The notes beneath the pieces were generated by a model. It was not told where the DNA came from. It did not search any database and was given only the letters and a program-made list of their open reading frames with translations. A stretch of DNA of 46,026 bases from Verrucomicrobiaceae bacterium (GTDB lineage: Bacteria; Verrucomicrobiota; Verrucomicrobiia; Verrucomicrobiales; Verrucomicrobiaceae). This document shows, one piece after another, positions 25,419-33,949 of this stretch (positions within the stretch are counted from its first letter, which is position 1; every line of letters begins with the position of its first letter). A program made the translations under genes and the position numbers. The DNA lies in contig JAEUHK010000063.1 of NCBI GenBank assembly GCA_016795465.1, forward strand, positions 1-46,026, read 5' to 3'.

Positions 25419-25482
25419 GATGGAGTGGTGGAGTATGGGAGTGATGGATGGGAGCAAAACTCCACGACTCCATCACTCCATC
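25419..25482. repeat. Inverted repeat built of TGGAGTG-type units
   Basis: Arms of 16 bases, 25419-25434 (GATGGAGTGGTGGAGT) and 25467-25482 (ACTCCATCACTCCATC), pair with one mismatch. The left half and the loop also contain degenerate tandem 7-9-base TGGAGTG/TGGGAG units. It occupies the spacer between dhaL and the LsrF-like gene and would be in their shared transcript. Looks like a dispersed intergenic repeat. Confidence 0.6.
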
Positions 25483-25493
25483 GCCGCGAGGGC

Positions 25494-26456
25494 TTACTTC
25501 GTGCCCTTGGCCTTGAGGTCATTGTACATCTGGAAGCCCTGCGCAGGCGTCAGGCCTTCATGCACCACGCCGCGCACGGCCTGCATCATGCTGATCGGCG
25601 CATCGCTCTGGAAGATGTTGCGGCCCATGTCCACGCCGTTCGCGCCTTGCTGGATGGCGTTGTAGCACATCGTCAGCGCATCGAGTTCCGGCAGCTTCTT
25701 ACCACCGGCGATCACGATCGGCACGGGGCAGCAACTGGTCACGGTGTCGAACTCGGTGTCGGTGTAGTAGCACTTCACGACGTTCGCGCCGAGTTCCGCC
25801 ATGATGCGGGTAGCAAGGCGGAAATACTGCGGCGTACGGGCCATCGCACGACCCACAGCGGTCACGCCCATCACGGCGATGCCGTAACGCGAAGCCGCAT
25901 CGACGAGGTCGGTGAGGTTTTTGAGGCTCTGGCGCTCGTAAGCGCTGCCGATGAAGACCTGCACGGCCAAAACGCTTGCGTTGAGGCGGATGGCTTCTTC
26001 GATGTTCAGCGCGGTGGACTCATTGGAGAGCGGTTCGAAGCCGGGGCGGCCAAACTTGGCCTTCTTGCCGTCGATTTCGCCTTCCCATTCTTCGAACTGG
26101 CTCACCATCGAGGTGCCGCCGGACGCACGAAGAGCGATGGCCTTGCGGGTCGAGGCCGGAATGACGCTGCGCTGAATGCCACGCGTGAGCATGAGGCAAT
26201 CGGCGTAGGGTTCGAGGGGCAGAATCGTCTGATCGACACGCTCCAGGCCGGTGGTGGGGCCTTGGAAGTAGCCGTGGTCAAAAGCGAGCATCACGGTGCG
26301 ACCGTCCTTGGGATTGAAAACCTGGCTGAGGCGGTTCTTGAGACCCCAATCGTATTGGTGGGAGCCTTTGAGGAAGAAGCCCGGCGTCTCCTGAGGGACG
26401 CTCGTGAAGTATTCCTTTTCCTTTTTGTCAGCAGCGGAGGTGGAGATATCGGCCAT
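25494..26456 (-). CDS. LsrF/DhnA-like class I aldolase-thiolase family protein
   Basis: 320 residues from ATG 26456. The core matches the DhnA class I aldolase family, closest to LsrF (3-hydroxy-5-phosphonooxypentane-2,4-dione thiolase): [73 protein letters not shown], and the Schiff-base lysine in [20 protein letters not shown] and [17 protein letters not shown] form the phosphate-binding end. No other lsr genes are nearby, so an AI-2 role is doubtful; with dhaL downstream, cleavage or transfer on a phosphorylated ketose is the better guess. Confidence 0.85.
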   Translation of the reverse strand: MADISTSAADKKEKEYFTSVPQETPGFFLKGSHQYDWGLKNRLSQVFNPKDGRTVMLAFDHGYFQGPTTGLERVDQTILPLEPYADCLMLTRGIQRSVIPASTRKAIALRASGGTSMVSQFEEWEGEIDGKKAKFGRPGFEPLSNESTALNIEEAIRLNASVLAVQVFIGSAYERQSLKNLTDLVDAASRYGIAVMGVTAVGRAMARTPQYFRLATRIMAELGANVVKCYYTDTEFDTVTSCCPVPIVIAGGKKLPELDALTMCYNAIQQGANGVDMGRNIFQSDAPISMMQAVRGVVHEGLTPAQGFQMYNDLKAKGTK

Positions 26457-26656
26457 GGTCGTGTTCGGTTGGGGATGAGTGTGAGCCTGCATGCATACGC
26501 AGGCGAGGCCGGCCTTCCATGCCAGCATTGGCGGGAGATGTGTCGGATTCGGCAAAGAGCCGCTCGACAGGCTTGAGAGGCCGGCTGGAAGCGTGGTTCC
26601 ACCTCAAGGCTTAAACGCTTGCCATTTCCGGGGCACTGCGAAAGACTCGCGCCCTC

Positions 26657-27982
26657 ATGTCCCAGCCCGCCAACGCCGAAATCACACGCCTCAGCGATCT
26701 CACGCCGCATCAAAAACGATCCGGAATCGCCGCGTGGCTCGGCTGGCTCTTCGACGGGCTCGACATGCACATCTACACGCTGGTGGCCACGCCCTTCGTG
26801 GCCGCTTTGCTCATGCACGATGGCGTCGCCGCCGCGCCGAAGGATGTGGATACGAAGGCCTCGATCATCCAGGCGGCCTTTCTCGTCGGTTGGGCGCTCG
26901 GTGGCGGCTTCTTCGGCCGTCTGGGCGATGTGCTGGGCCGCAGCCGCACGCTCGTGCTCACGATTTTGTTTTACGCGGGCTTCACCGGGCTCTCGGCGCT
27001 GTGCACGGACTGGACGCATCTGCTGGTCTGCCGTTTCCTTTCAGCCCTCGGCATCGGCGGTGAATGGGCGGTGGGTGCCTCGCTGCTCTCCGAGACCTGG
27101 CCGAAGAAGTGGCGGCCCTGGATCGCGGCCACTTTGCAGACCGCAGTGAACATGGGCGTGCTGCTGGCCTGCGCCGCGGGCGGGTTGTTTGCGTGGATCG
27201 TGAACCAAGGATGGATGCAGGAGGCCACCAGCCATCGCGTGGTCTTCCTTGTCGGCATTCTGCCGGCGCTCATCACGCTGTGGATCCGCAAAGCGGTGCC
27301 GGAAACCGAGGAATGGGCGCACGCCGCGAAGGATGCGAAGCCGCCGCGGATCGCCGAGCTCTTCGGGCCGGCGGTGCGCAGCACCACCTGGCGGGTGCTG
27401 ATCATCTGCGCGGTGTCTTTGACGGCGCACTGGGCTTTCATGTTCTGGCAGCAGAGCCTCATCCGTGCCCTGCCGGAGGTGAAATCGCTCAGCGGCCCGG
27501 ATCAAACGAATGCGGTGGTCGAGGCGCTGGTGTGGATCATGTGCGGCTCGATCATCGGCAACTACGTCGCCGGTGCGCTCGCGAAGCTGTGGAGCTATCG
27601 CACGTCCATCGTGGTGATGCTACTGGCCTATGGCGCGGCCATGCTGGTGGCGTTTCACAGCGCCAGTGCCTGGACGCACTCGCAGATGCTCATGTGGTAT
27701 GCGGTGATCGGCTTGTGCCAGGGTGTGTTTGGTCTCTTCACGATGTGCCTGCCGCCGCTCTTCCCCACGCTGCTGCGCACCACCGGTGCTGGCTTTTGCT
27801 ACAACATCGGGCGCATCGTCGCCGCCATCGGCACGGTGGTCTTCAAACTCTACGCACCGGTGGGTGATTACCACACCGCCCTCTACTACGCCGGCTGGCT
27901 CTTCATTCCGGCCGCCTTCATCGCCCTGCTGCTGCCGCAGGAGAAAGAGGAAGCCGGTGCGGTGGATGAGCCGGTGGAGTGA
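26657..27982 (+). CDS. MFS transporter (aromatic acid/sugar-type permease)
   Basis: 441 residues with about twelve membrane helices. The loop 2-3 motif is GRLGDVLGRSRTL (MFS motif A), and RFLSALGIGGEWAVGASLLSETWPKKWRPW is the metabolite:H+ symporter-type motif after TM4, ending with AATLQTAVNMG. WLGWLFDGLDMHIYTLV in TM1 with its Asp residues is typical of the aromatic-acid/sialate/sugar-acid symporters. It is divergent from the LsrF-like/dhaL unit across 200 bases, so it may import that pathway's substrate; this is inference. The 200-base spacer contains only a weak GCCTGC hairpin. Confidence 0.9.
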   Translation: MSQPANAEITRLSDLTPHQKRSGIAAWLGWLFDGLDMHIYTLVATPFVAALLMHDGVAAAPKDVDTKASIIQAAFLVGWALGGGFFGRLGDVLGRSRTLVLTILFYAGFTGLSALCTDWTHLLVCRFLSALGIGGEWAVGASLLSETWPKKWRPWIAATLQTAVNMGVLLACAAGGLFAWIVNQGWMQEATSHRVVFLVGILPALITLWIRKAVPETEEWAHAAKDAKPPRIAELFGPAVRSTTWRVLIICAVSLTAHWAFMFWQQSLIRALPEVKSLSGPDQTNAVVEALVWIMCGSIIGNYVAGALAKLWSYRTSIVVMLLAYGAAMLVAFHSASAWTHSQMLMWYAVIGLCQGVFGLFTMCLPPLFPTLLRTTGAGFCYNIGRIVAAIGTVVFKLYAPVGDYHTALYYAGWLFIPAAFIALLLPQEKEEAGAVDEPVE

Positions 27983-27991
27983 GTGCAACTC

Positions 27992-28052
27992 GGAGGGCAG
28001 GATTGCATTCCTGCCCAAGGTTCCAAACGGCGGGAATGCAATCCCGCCCTCC
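27992..28052. repeat. 61-bp double palindrome (REP/BIME-like)
   Basis: 24-base arms 27992-28015 and 28029-28052 are inverted copies with two mismatches (GGAGGGCRGGATTGCATTCC core). Each arm is itself nearly palindromic (GGCAGGA...TCCTGCC; GGCGGGA...TCCCGCC), so the element can fold as one long hairpin or two small ones. It starts 9 bases after the MFS stop and may also terminate that transcript. Its form suggests a dispersed genomic repeat. Confidence 0.75.
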
Positions 28053-28097
28053 ATTGAACAGCGTGAAGCGCAAGAATCCCCTCGCGAGGCCGGTTTG

Positions 28098-29366
28098 ATG
28101 CGCTCCATGAAGTTCCCGGCCCTTTTTCTCCTCCTCGCGGTTGTCGCGCAAGCCCAGCAGTCTGCGGCTCCGACGCTCAAAGTCATCACCGACCGACCCG
28201 ACGCGACTTACAAGATCGGCGAGACGGCCACCTTCACCATCGAGTCCTCGCAGCCAGCAGAGGTGATGCTCGTTTTCAGCAAAGATGGTGTGCAGCCGCA
28301 GCCTGCGAAGAAGGTGAAACTCGAAGGCGGCAAGCTTTCGCTCAGCAGCAAGCTCGACGAGCCCGGCTTCCTCCAGCTCCGCGCCACCAGCGGCAAGGTC
28401 ACAGCCCTGGCCGCGGCGGCTTACGATCCGCTTCAAATCAAGCCGAGCATGCCGGTGCCGGAGGACTTCGATGCCTTCTGGACCGCACAAAAGGCCGCGT
28501 TGGCCAAGGTGCCGCTCAAATCGACGCTCACGCCCGTCACGACCGCGGTGAAGAGTGTCGAGGCCTTTGATCTTCAAGTCGAGTGCCTCGGTGGAAAGCC
28601 GGTCTCAGGCTACTTTGGCCGTCCGCAGGGCGCGAAGCCCAAATCACTGCCCGCCATCCTGCATGTGCATGGCGCAGGCGTGCGCAGTTCGGGGCTCGGC
28701 AGCATCTCGTGGGCGCTGAACGAGGGCGGCATGCTCTCGCTCGACATCAACGCCCACGGCATCCCGAACGGCCAGCCGGCGGAGTTTTACACCGCGCTGC
28801 AAAACGGCGAGCTGAAGGACTACTCCAAGTCCGGCAACAAGGATCGCGAGACCGTTTACTTCAAAGGCATGTTCCTTCGCCTCATCCGCGCCATCGACTT
28901 TCTCACGGCGCAGCCGGAGTGGGATGGGAAGACGCTCATCGTCTTCGGCAGCAGCCAGGGCGGCTTCCAGGCGCTCGCCGCCGCGGGGCTCGACTCACGC
29001 GTGACCTTCATCTGCGCCGGCGTGCCCGCCGGTTGCGATCATACCGGCAGCCAGGCCAACCGCGTGAATGGCTGGCCCAAGATCGTCCCCAACGGCCCCG
29101 ACGGCAAACCGGACCCCGCCGCGCTCCAGGCCTCGCGCTACTTTGACTGCGTGAACTTCGCCACGCGGGCGAAATGCAAGGGCGCGGCCGTCACGGTCGG
29201 CTTCATCGACACCACCTGCCCGCCCACCAGCGTCTATGCGGCCTACAACGCCCTCACGGTGCCGAAAACCATCCACTTCGACACCCTCGCCGGGCACACG
29301 AACACGCCCGCCGCGCAGAAGTTCATGCAGCAAGCCGCCTTCAAGCACGTCCGCGACATGAAATGA
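28098..29366 (+). CDS. Acetyl xylan esterase-like secreted hydrolase
   Basis: 422 residues. Signal peptide MRSMKFPALFLLLAVVAQAQ; a second ATG at 28107 is possible. Residues about 25-115 form a beta-rich N-terminal domain (TYKIGETATFTIES...AEVMLVFSKDG). An AXE1-type alpha/beta hydrolase follows: PEDFDAFWTAQKAAL (family start), ILHVHGAG (oxyanion), nucleophile Ser286 in GSSQGG, and Asp/His in DTTCPPTS and AGHTNTP. It probably deacetylates hemicellulose-type sugars or short esters outside the cytoplasm. The frame is open upstream to 27723, but that overlaps the MFS gene in another frame. Confidence 0.88.
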   Translation: MRSMKFPALFLLLAVVAQAQQSAAPTLKVITDRPDATYKIGETATFTIESSQPAEVMLVFSKDGVQPQPAKKVKLEGGKLSLSSKLDEPGFLQLRATSGKVTALAAAAYDPLQIKPSMPVPEDFDAFWTAQKAALAKVPLKSTLTPVTTAVKSVEAFDLQVECLGGKPVSGYFGRPQGAKPKSLPAILHVHGAGVRSSGLGSISWALNEGGMLSLDINAHGIPNGQPAEFYTALQNGELKDYSKSGNKDRETVYFKGMFLRLIRAIDFLTAQPEWDGKTLIVFGSSQGGFQALAAAGLDSRVTFICAGVPAGCDHTGSQANRVNGWPKIVPNGPDGKPDPAALQASRYFDCVNFATRAKCKGAAVTVGFIDTTCPPTSVYAAYNALTVPKTIHFDTLAGHTNTPAAQKFMQQAAFKHVRDMK

Positions 29367-29488
29367 GGCCTCAGTCCTGAAGTGGCCCCCTCGTTTGCCT
29401 CAAGTGAGTCCATTGGATTTTGCCTCGTCAGGAAGCGTCCCTTCTTGTAGCATTGGGGTCAAAATTGTCCGCCGGGATGTGTCTCCAC

Positions 29489-32400
29489 ATGAAGAAGATC
29501 AATGCCATTGCATGGCTTGCCTGTCTGCTTGCCCAGACTTGTGATGCAGCTCCGGGAGATTTGGATATCGGGTTTGCGCCTGGCGTGGTCGTCACGCCTC
29601 TTGGGCCTAATGCATGGGTGGCTGGTATGTCGGTGCTTCCGGATGGCAGCGTGAACATTGGTGGTTACTGGGGCTCGTCATACTGGGGACATGTTTCGGT
29701 GTTGCGCTATTTGGCAGATGGGGAACTGGATTCGACGTATTTGCTGAACCAGAGGGCGACCGGTGAACGTGTGTCAGGAGTAAATATCACTGGGATGGTG
29801 ACTCGACCGGATGGCAAGGTTGTCCTCGCGACTTTTTCTGGGGGGCCGCCCGTCTTGGTGGGTCGAAATGCTGACGGAACTTTGGATCGAACTTTTGGGT
29901 ACGGCGGCCTGATGAACCTCAATGGCCTGATGACTGCCCCATTCGGGCCGCCCTATCTTTTCTGCCAGGATAACTTGGGGCAGTTGCTGATCAGTGGTTT
30001 CTTTGAGGCGTGGCCGACCGTCGCCCGAGTCTCACCTGACGGGATGTGGTACAGCGAAGACCTTTCCATTTGGCCGGAGGCGATCACGGTGCAGTCGGAT
30101 CGGAAAGCGTTGGTGGCAGGACGAGGAACCGGGACTGACGGCAGCAGGGATGTCACCATCGTCCGCCTTGCCGAATCGGGAGCAAAAGATGCCAGCTTTG
30201 GCTCCGCTGGCGTGACGACCATCAGCCTGCCTGCTGATCAGGTGTGCATGGGACTGCTTGTGCAGGCCGATGGAAAAATTGTGGTTGCTGGACGGTCCGC
30301 TGACCAGTCGTGGGTGATGCGTTTCAGCAGTGCGGGGGTGTCTGATGCCTCATTTGGCGTCCTCGGACAGGCCGGATCTCCGTTTATGGTGCCATCCATC
30401 GCCTATCAGGCGATGCAGGACTCCAGCGGCCGGCTGCTGGTGCTAGGCCAGCATGAAAGTGAGCCAGGGATCGTCCGGCACCATGTGCTGCGCTATCTGG
30501 CGAATGGCTCGATTGATCCCTCGTTTGGTGTTAACGGGGTGGCCCTTCTCGGCCTGACTACCCCATCGATGCAGACCACCCCGTCTCCCCGTAGCTTCGG
30601 AGGGGTTTTGAGCAGCGGGAAGATACTCTTGGGCGTGCATGCTTCGAACGGCTCGTTCACGGAATTCACACTTGTGCGGCTGCATCCGGATGGAACGCGA
30701 GATGCGAGTTATGGAGGCGGGATGATCCGGCTGCCTGGTCGGCCTACGACAGGTTCGAACCGCTTTGGTGGCGCACAAACGATGGGGCTGCTACCCGATG
30801 GCAGGATCCGTGCGGCCACCTATGCCCAGACTGGCACGACCCGTGTCTCTGAGGTATTCGCATTTCAACCCGACGGCAGCCCCGACCAAACCTTCGCCCT
30901 CCAAGGGGTGCTCGCTTTAGACGGTGTGCCTCTTTTAGCCTCGACGCTTTGTGTGCGGCCTGATGGCCGGATCGTCATCGCTGGTGACCAGCAGGCCCCG
31001 CTTCTATGGGCACATGGCCAGAGGCTGCCCACTGGTGCGGCCGATCCTGATTTTAACGGCGGCGGACTGCTCATCACCTCGGTCGGCGGCACAAGCACTC
31101 CGGCGGTCAATCGGATGATTCTGGATGATACCGGAGGCACCATCACTGCAGGAGCGGCCAGATCATCCGGGAATCTCTCTGATATTGTGGTCGCACGCCA
31201 TCTCTCAAACGGCACGCTCGACAGTAGCTTTGGGCAAGGCGGCATAAGCACAACGGAGCTGGCCGAGCGAGATTTGGTCCTGTGTATGAATCGCACGGTA
31301 GATGGACGAATCCTCATCGGAGGCAGCATCGGGCCCGCTAGCAACTCCTCCGCCTCGACGCCCCTGCTGGCACGTTACTTCTCGAATGGCACTCTCGACT
31401 CGTCTTTCGGCAGTGGCGGCACCTCTTTTCCGACGTTGGAACAAAACACCCAGGTGACGGACGTGGTGCCGCTACCAGACGGGCGCTTCCTCGCCGCTCT
31501 ATCGCCCGTGACTCGGTCCTTGGCTGCCCGTCCGCTTCTGGCACGGTTTTTGAGCGATGGCGCTCTGGATCCTTCGTTTGGAAACAACGGACGAGCCATG
31601 AGCAGCACATCTGCTGTTTACGCTCGCATCAGGGGTGTCGCAGTTCAAAAGGATGGCCGCATCGTGGTAGTCGGCCAGGCTGGGATCACGGATTTGCTCG
31701 ACGACGAAGTCCTCGTGGGGCGTTATGAGGCGGATGGCTCGGTGGATTCGACATTTGGCAGCCAGGGTTTTCGCATCATTCCCATCGGCGATGGCGATGA
31801 CTCGGCAAACGAGGTGATCATTCAGCCCGACAACAAGCTCCTCGTGGCGGCTAGCGCAGGTGTGAGCTTAGAAGGCGGGGGAAATCGAATCAACTATCGT
31901 GCTATCATCAGGCTCGAAGGCGGCCCGTTGCTCGCGAACGTGGCCCTCGAAGCCCCCGCAGATCGCTCAGCCAACGGCGTGCGGTTGCGTGGCACGGTGA
32001 ACCCAAATGGCTTTGCCACCTCGGCCCTCTTTGAATACGGGCCGACTGCTTCCTACGGCCAGACCATTCCTCTCACGCTCACGGATGCGAATGGAACGGT
32101 GACAGAAAACGTCGAGACGCTGCTCTCCGGACTCACGGCAGGCACCACCTACCATTATCGGCTCACGGCGACAACGGCCGCTGGCACACGCAGCACGCCG
32201 GACAGCACCTTTTCAACCTTCTCCAGCCTCGAAACATGGCGGCAGACACATTTTGGGAGCGCGAACAACACCGGCAATGCTTCTGACGCGGCAGATTTCG
32301 ACCTCGATGGTGTTCCAAACCTTCTTGAGTGGGCCTGCGGGCTCTCTCCTTCCCAGCCGTCGCGTTTAGATACGCCGGTCAATAGGAGCGCCTCCGTGAT

Positions 32401-32611
32401 CGAGTTTACCTACCCGCGCGACGTGACGGCAGTCGGCGCGGTTTATCAGGTCGAGTGGAGCGACTCCTTGCCCGGCACCGTATGGAGCACAGTGGGAGTG
32501 TCCGAGACCATCGTGAATCAGTCGGGCACGCTTCAAACGGCGAAAGCCACGCTGCCTGCTGGTAGCAACGGTGGCCGATTTGTGAGACTTCGAGTGCAGG
32601 GACCGCCTTGA
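29489..32611 (+). CDS. Secreted delta-60 repeat protein with Fn3-like and C-terminal anchor-type region
   Basis: 1040 residues. Signal peptide MKKINAIAWLACLLAQTCDA. About 12 copies of the ~55-residue delta-60 repeat follow, each ending in a DG-x-x-D-x-(S/T)FG-x-x-G motif: NADGTLDRTFGYGG, LANGSIDPSFGVNG, LSNGTLDSSFGQGG, FSNGTLDSSFGSGG, EADGSVDSTFGSQG and others, a predicted beta-propeller-like array. Next an Fn3-like domain (VRLRGTVNPNGFATSALFEYG ... TTYHYRLTATTAAG). The C-terminus has WRQTHFGSANNTG-ASDAADFDLDGVPNLLEWACGLSP, a Ca-binding-like module common at the end of verrucomicrobial surface proteins. Start 29489 chosen for the signal peptide. Third-position bias is weaker than in neighbouring genes. 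Confidence 0.87.
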   Translation: MKKINAIAWLACLLAQTCDAAPGDLDIGFAPGVVVTPLGPNAWVAGMSVLPDGSVNIGGYWGSSYWGHVSVLRYLADGELDSTYLLNQRATGERVSGVNITGMVTRPDGKVVLATFSGGPPVLVGRNADGTLDRTFGYGGLMNLNGLMTAPFGPPYLFCQDNLGQLLISGFFEAWPTVARVSPDGMWYSEDLSIWPEAITVQSDRKALVAGRGTGTDGSRDVTIVRLAESGAKDASFGSAGVTTISLPADQVCMGLLVQADGKIVVAGRSADQSWVMRFSSAGVSDASFGVLGQAGSPFMVPSIAYQAMQDSSGRLLVLGQHESEPGIVRHHVLRYLANGSIDPSFGVNGVALLGLTTPSMQTTPSPRSFGGVLSSGKILLGVHASNGSFTEFTLVRLHPDGTRDASYGGGMIRLPGRPTTGSNRFGGAQTMGLLPDGRIRAATYAQTGTTRVSEVFAFQPDGSPDQTFALQGVLALDGVPLLASTLCVRPDGRIVIAGDQQAPLLWAHGQRLPTGAADPDFNGGGLLITSVGGTSTPAVNRMILDDTGGTITAGAARSSGNLSDIVVARHLSNGTLDSSFGQGGISTTELAERDLVLCMNRTVDGRILIGGSIGPASNSSASTPLLARYFSNGTLDSSFGSGGTSFPTLEQNTQVTDVVPLPDGRFLAALSPVTRSLAARPLLARFLSDGALDPSFGNNGRAMSSTSAVYARIRGVAVQKDGRIVVVGQAGITDLLDDEVLVGRYEADGSVDSTFGSQGFRIIPIGDGDDSANEVIIQPDNKLLVAASAGVSLEGGGNRINYRAIIRLEGGPLLANVALEAPADRSANGVRLRGTVNPNGFATSALFEYGPTASYGQTIPLTLTDANGTVTENVETLLSGLTAGTTYHYRLTATTAAGTRSTPDSTFSTFSSLETWRQTHFGSANNTGNASDAADFDLDGVPNLLEWACGLSPSQPSRLDTPVNRSASVIEFTYPRDVTAVGAVYQVEWSDSLPGTVWSTVGVSETIVNQSGTLQTAKATLPAGSNGGRFVRLRVQGPP

Positions 32612-32667
32612 ATGATGTGATCAGACTCGGCTAGGCAAGGCAGCCTGGTTAGCGCCCCAAAAGGGAC

Positions 32668-32687
32668 TTTGTGAAACTTTTCACAAA
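32668..32687. promoter_or_regulatory. Rex-type operator upstream of nuoH
   Basis: Perfect 9-2-9 inverted repeat TTTGTGAAA-CT-TTTCACAAA. Its core TTGTGAA-N4-TTCACAA (32669-32686) is exactly the consensus bound by the NADH/NAD+-sensing repressor Rex. It lies 44 bases upstream of the nuoH ATG and just upstream of a candidate -35 box. No rex gene is in the window. Confidence 0.65.
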
Positions 32688-32693
32688 ATCGGG

Positions 32694-32721
32694 TTGCCGC
32701 TCCTCCCCTCGACCGGATAAT
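32694..32721 (+). promoter_or_regulatory. Candidate nuoH promoter
   Basis: TTGCCG (32694-32699), 16-base spacer, GATAAT (32716-32721; 5 of 6 matches to TATAAT). Transcription would begin near 32728, giving an almost leaderless message since the ATG is at 32732. The Rex-type palindrome ends 6 bases before the -35 box. Confidence 0.4.
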
Positions 32722-32731
32722 CGGCGTCCAG

Positions 32732-33949
32732 ATGACCCCCTTGCTGCCTCTCGCTGCCATTGACCTGCTCTCCCTCGCCGTCTCGGTCGGGAAGATCGTT
32801 TTCCTCTGCTTTTTGGTCATTCTGCCACTCGTCTCGATCTCGGTGTATTTCGAGCGTCGCCTCTCCGCCGTCATTCAGGATCGCGTGGGGCCAAATCGTG
32901 TCGGCCTGCCGCTCACGCTCTTCGGCTTCAAGAAGGACTGGCAGCCCCTCGGCATCGGCGGACTCGCCCAGGCCGCGGCGGATGGGTTGAAGTTCATCCT
33001 GAAGGAGGACTTCGTGCCCGCTCATGTTCGCAAAGCCTACTACTGGATGGCGCCCTGCCTCGTCGTGGTGCCGGCGTTGGTCATGTGCGCCGTTTTGCCC
33101 TTCGGCAGCGAGATGGATTTGAGCTTCCTCAATCCCATCGTGACCTCCATTTTCGGCGGCAGCGGCTTCACGCAGCCGGTGAAGCTCGTCATCGCCGATC
33201 TCAGCGTCGGGCCGCTCTTCACCTTCGCCATCGCCTCCATCGGTGTGTATGGCATCGTGCTCGCTGGCTGGTCGTCGAACTCCAAATACCCCTTCCTTGG
33301 CGGAGTGCGTTCCAGCGCCCAGATGATCTCGTATGAAATCAGCCTCGGCCTCTCGATCATCCCCGTCTTCATGATCTTCGGCGAGCTGAACCTCGGCAAG
33401 ATGTCCGCCTACCAGGACGCGAACGGCTGGCTCCTGCTGCCCTTCTGGGGCGAGGGCCTCAGCCTCCAGCGCTGGGCGCTCATGATCCCCATCGTCATCA
33501 GCTTCTGCATCTTCACCGTGTCGATGTTTGCCGAGACGAACCGCCTGCCCTTTGACCTCGCGGAGTGCGAAACGGAACTCGTCGCCGGCTACCACACCGA
33601 GTACAGCTCGATGAAATTCGCCCTCTTCTTCATGGGTGAATATGCCGCGATGATCATCGGCTCCGGCATGGCCGTCACGCTCTTCCTTGGCGGCTGGAGC
33701 ATTCCCTTCGCGCCTTACCTCGGTCTCGCCTTTGAAGCCGGCAACACCCCCTGGTGGCTTGGCCTGCTGCACATCGGCACCTTCTTCGCCAAGGTGTTCG
33801 CCTTTATCCTCTTCTTCATCGTCATCCGCTGGACGCTTCCCCGCTTCCGCTTTGACCAGTTGATGGCCCTTGGCTGGAAAGTCTTCTTCGAGCTTGCCCT
33901 CGCGAACGTCTTCCTCACCGCCCTGATCCTTTGGTGGACGCAGAAGTAA
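32732..33949 (+). CDS. nuoH: NADH-quinone oxidoreductase subunit H
   Basis: Membrane-arm subunit of complex I next to the quinone site, inner membrane. 405 residues, somewhat longer than the ~325 of E. coli but in range for other phyla, with about nine hydrophobic segments. Signatures: YFERRLSAVIQDRVGPNRVG, GLAQAAADGLKFILKEDF, RSSAQMISYEISLGL (quinone-chamber loop) and FDLAECETELVAGYHTEYSSMKFALFFMGEY with conserved acidic residues. No other nuo gene is adjacent: a secreted protein lies upstream and a convergent VanZ-like gene overlaps its 3' end by 35 bases. So it is transcribed alone, preceded by a Rex-type site. Confidence 0.95.
   Translation: MTPLLPLAAIDLLSLAVSVGKIVFLCFLVILPLVSISVYFERRLSAVIQDRVGPNRVGLPLTLFGFKKDWQPLGIGGLAQAAADGLKFILKEDFVPAHVRKAYYWMAPCLVVVPALVMCAVLPFGSEMDLSFLNPIVTSIFGGSGFTQPVKLVIADLSVGPLFTFAIASIGVYGIVLAGWSSNSKYPFLGGVRSSAQMISYEISLGLSIIPVFMIFGELNLGKMSAYQDANGWLLLPFWGEGLSLQRWALMIPIVISFCIFTVSMFAETNRLPFDLAECETELVAGYHTEYSSMKFALFFMGEYAAMIIGSGMAVTLFLGGWSIPFAPYLGLAFEAGNTPWWLGLLHIGTFFAKVFAFILFFIVIRWTLPRFRFDQLMALGWKVFFELALANVFLTALILWWTQK

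Noticed and set aside
25494..26456. AI-2 (lsr) quorum-signal processing operon
   Set aside because: Only the LsrF-like aldolase is present; no lsrK, lsrG, lsrR or lsr transporter genes are nearby.
29700..31780. Regularly spaced similar DNA segments considered as CRISPR or tandem DNA repeat
   Set aside because: The similarity is at the protein level (delta-60 repeats), units are ~165 bases and divergent in DNA; no short identical repeats with unique spacers.
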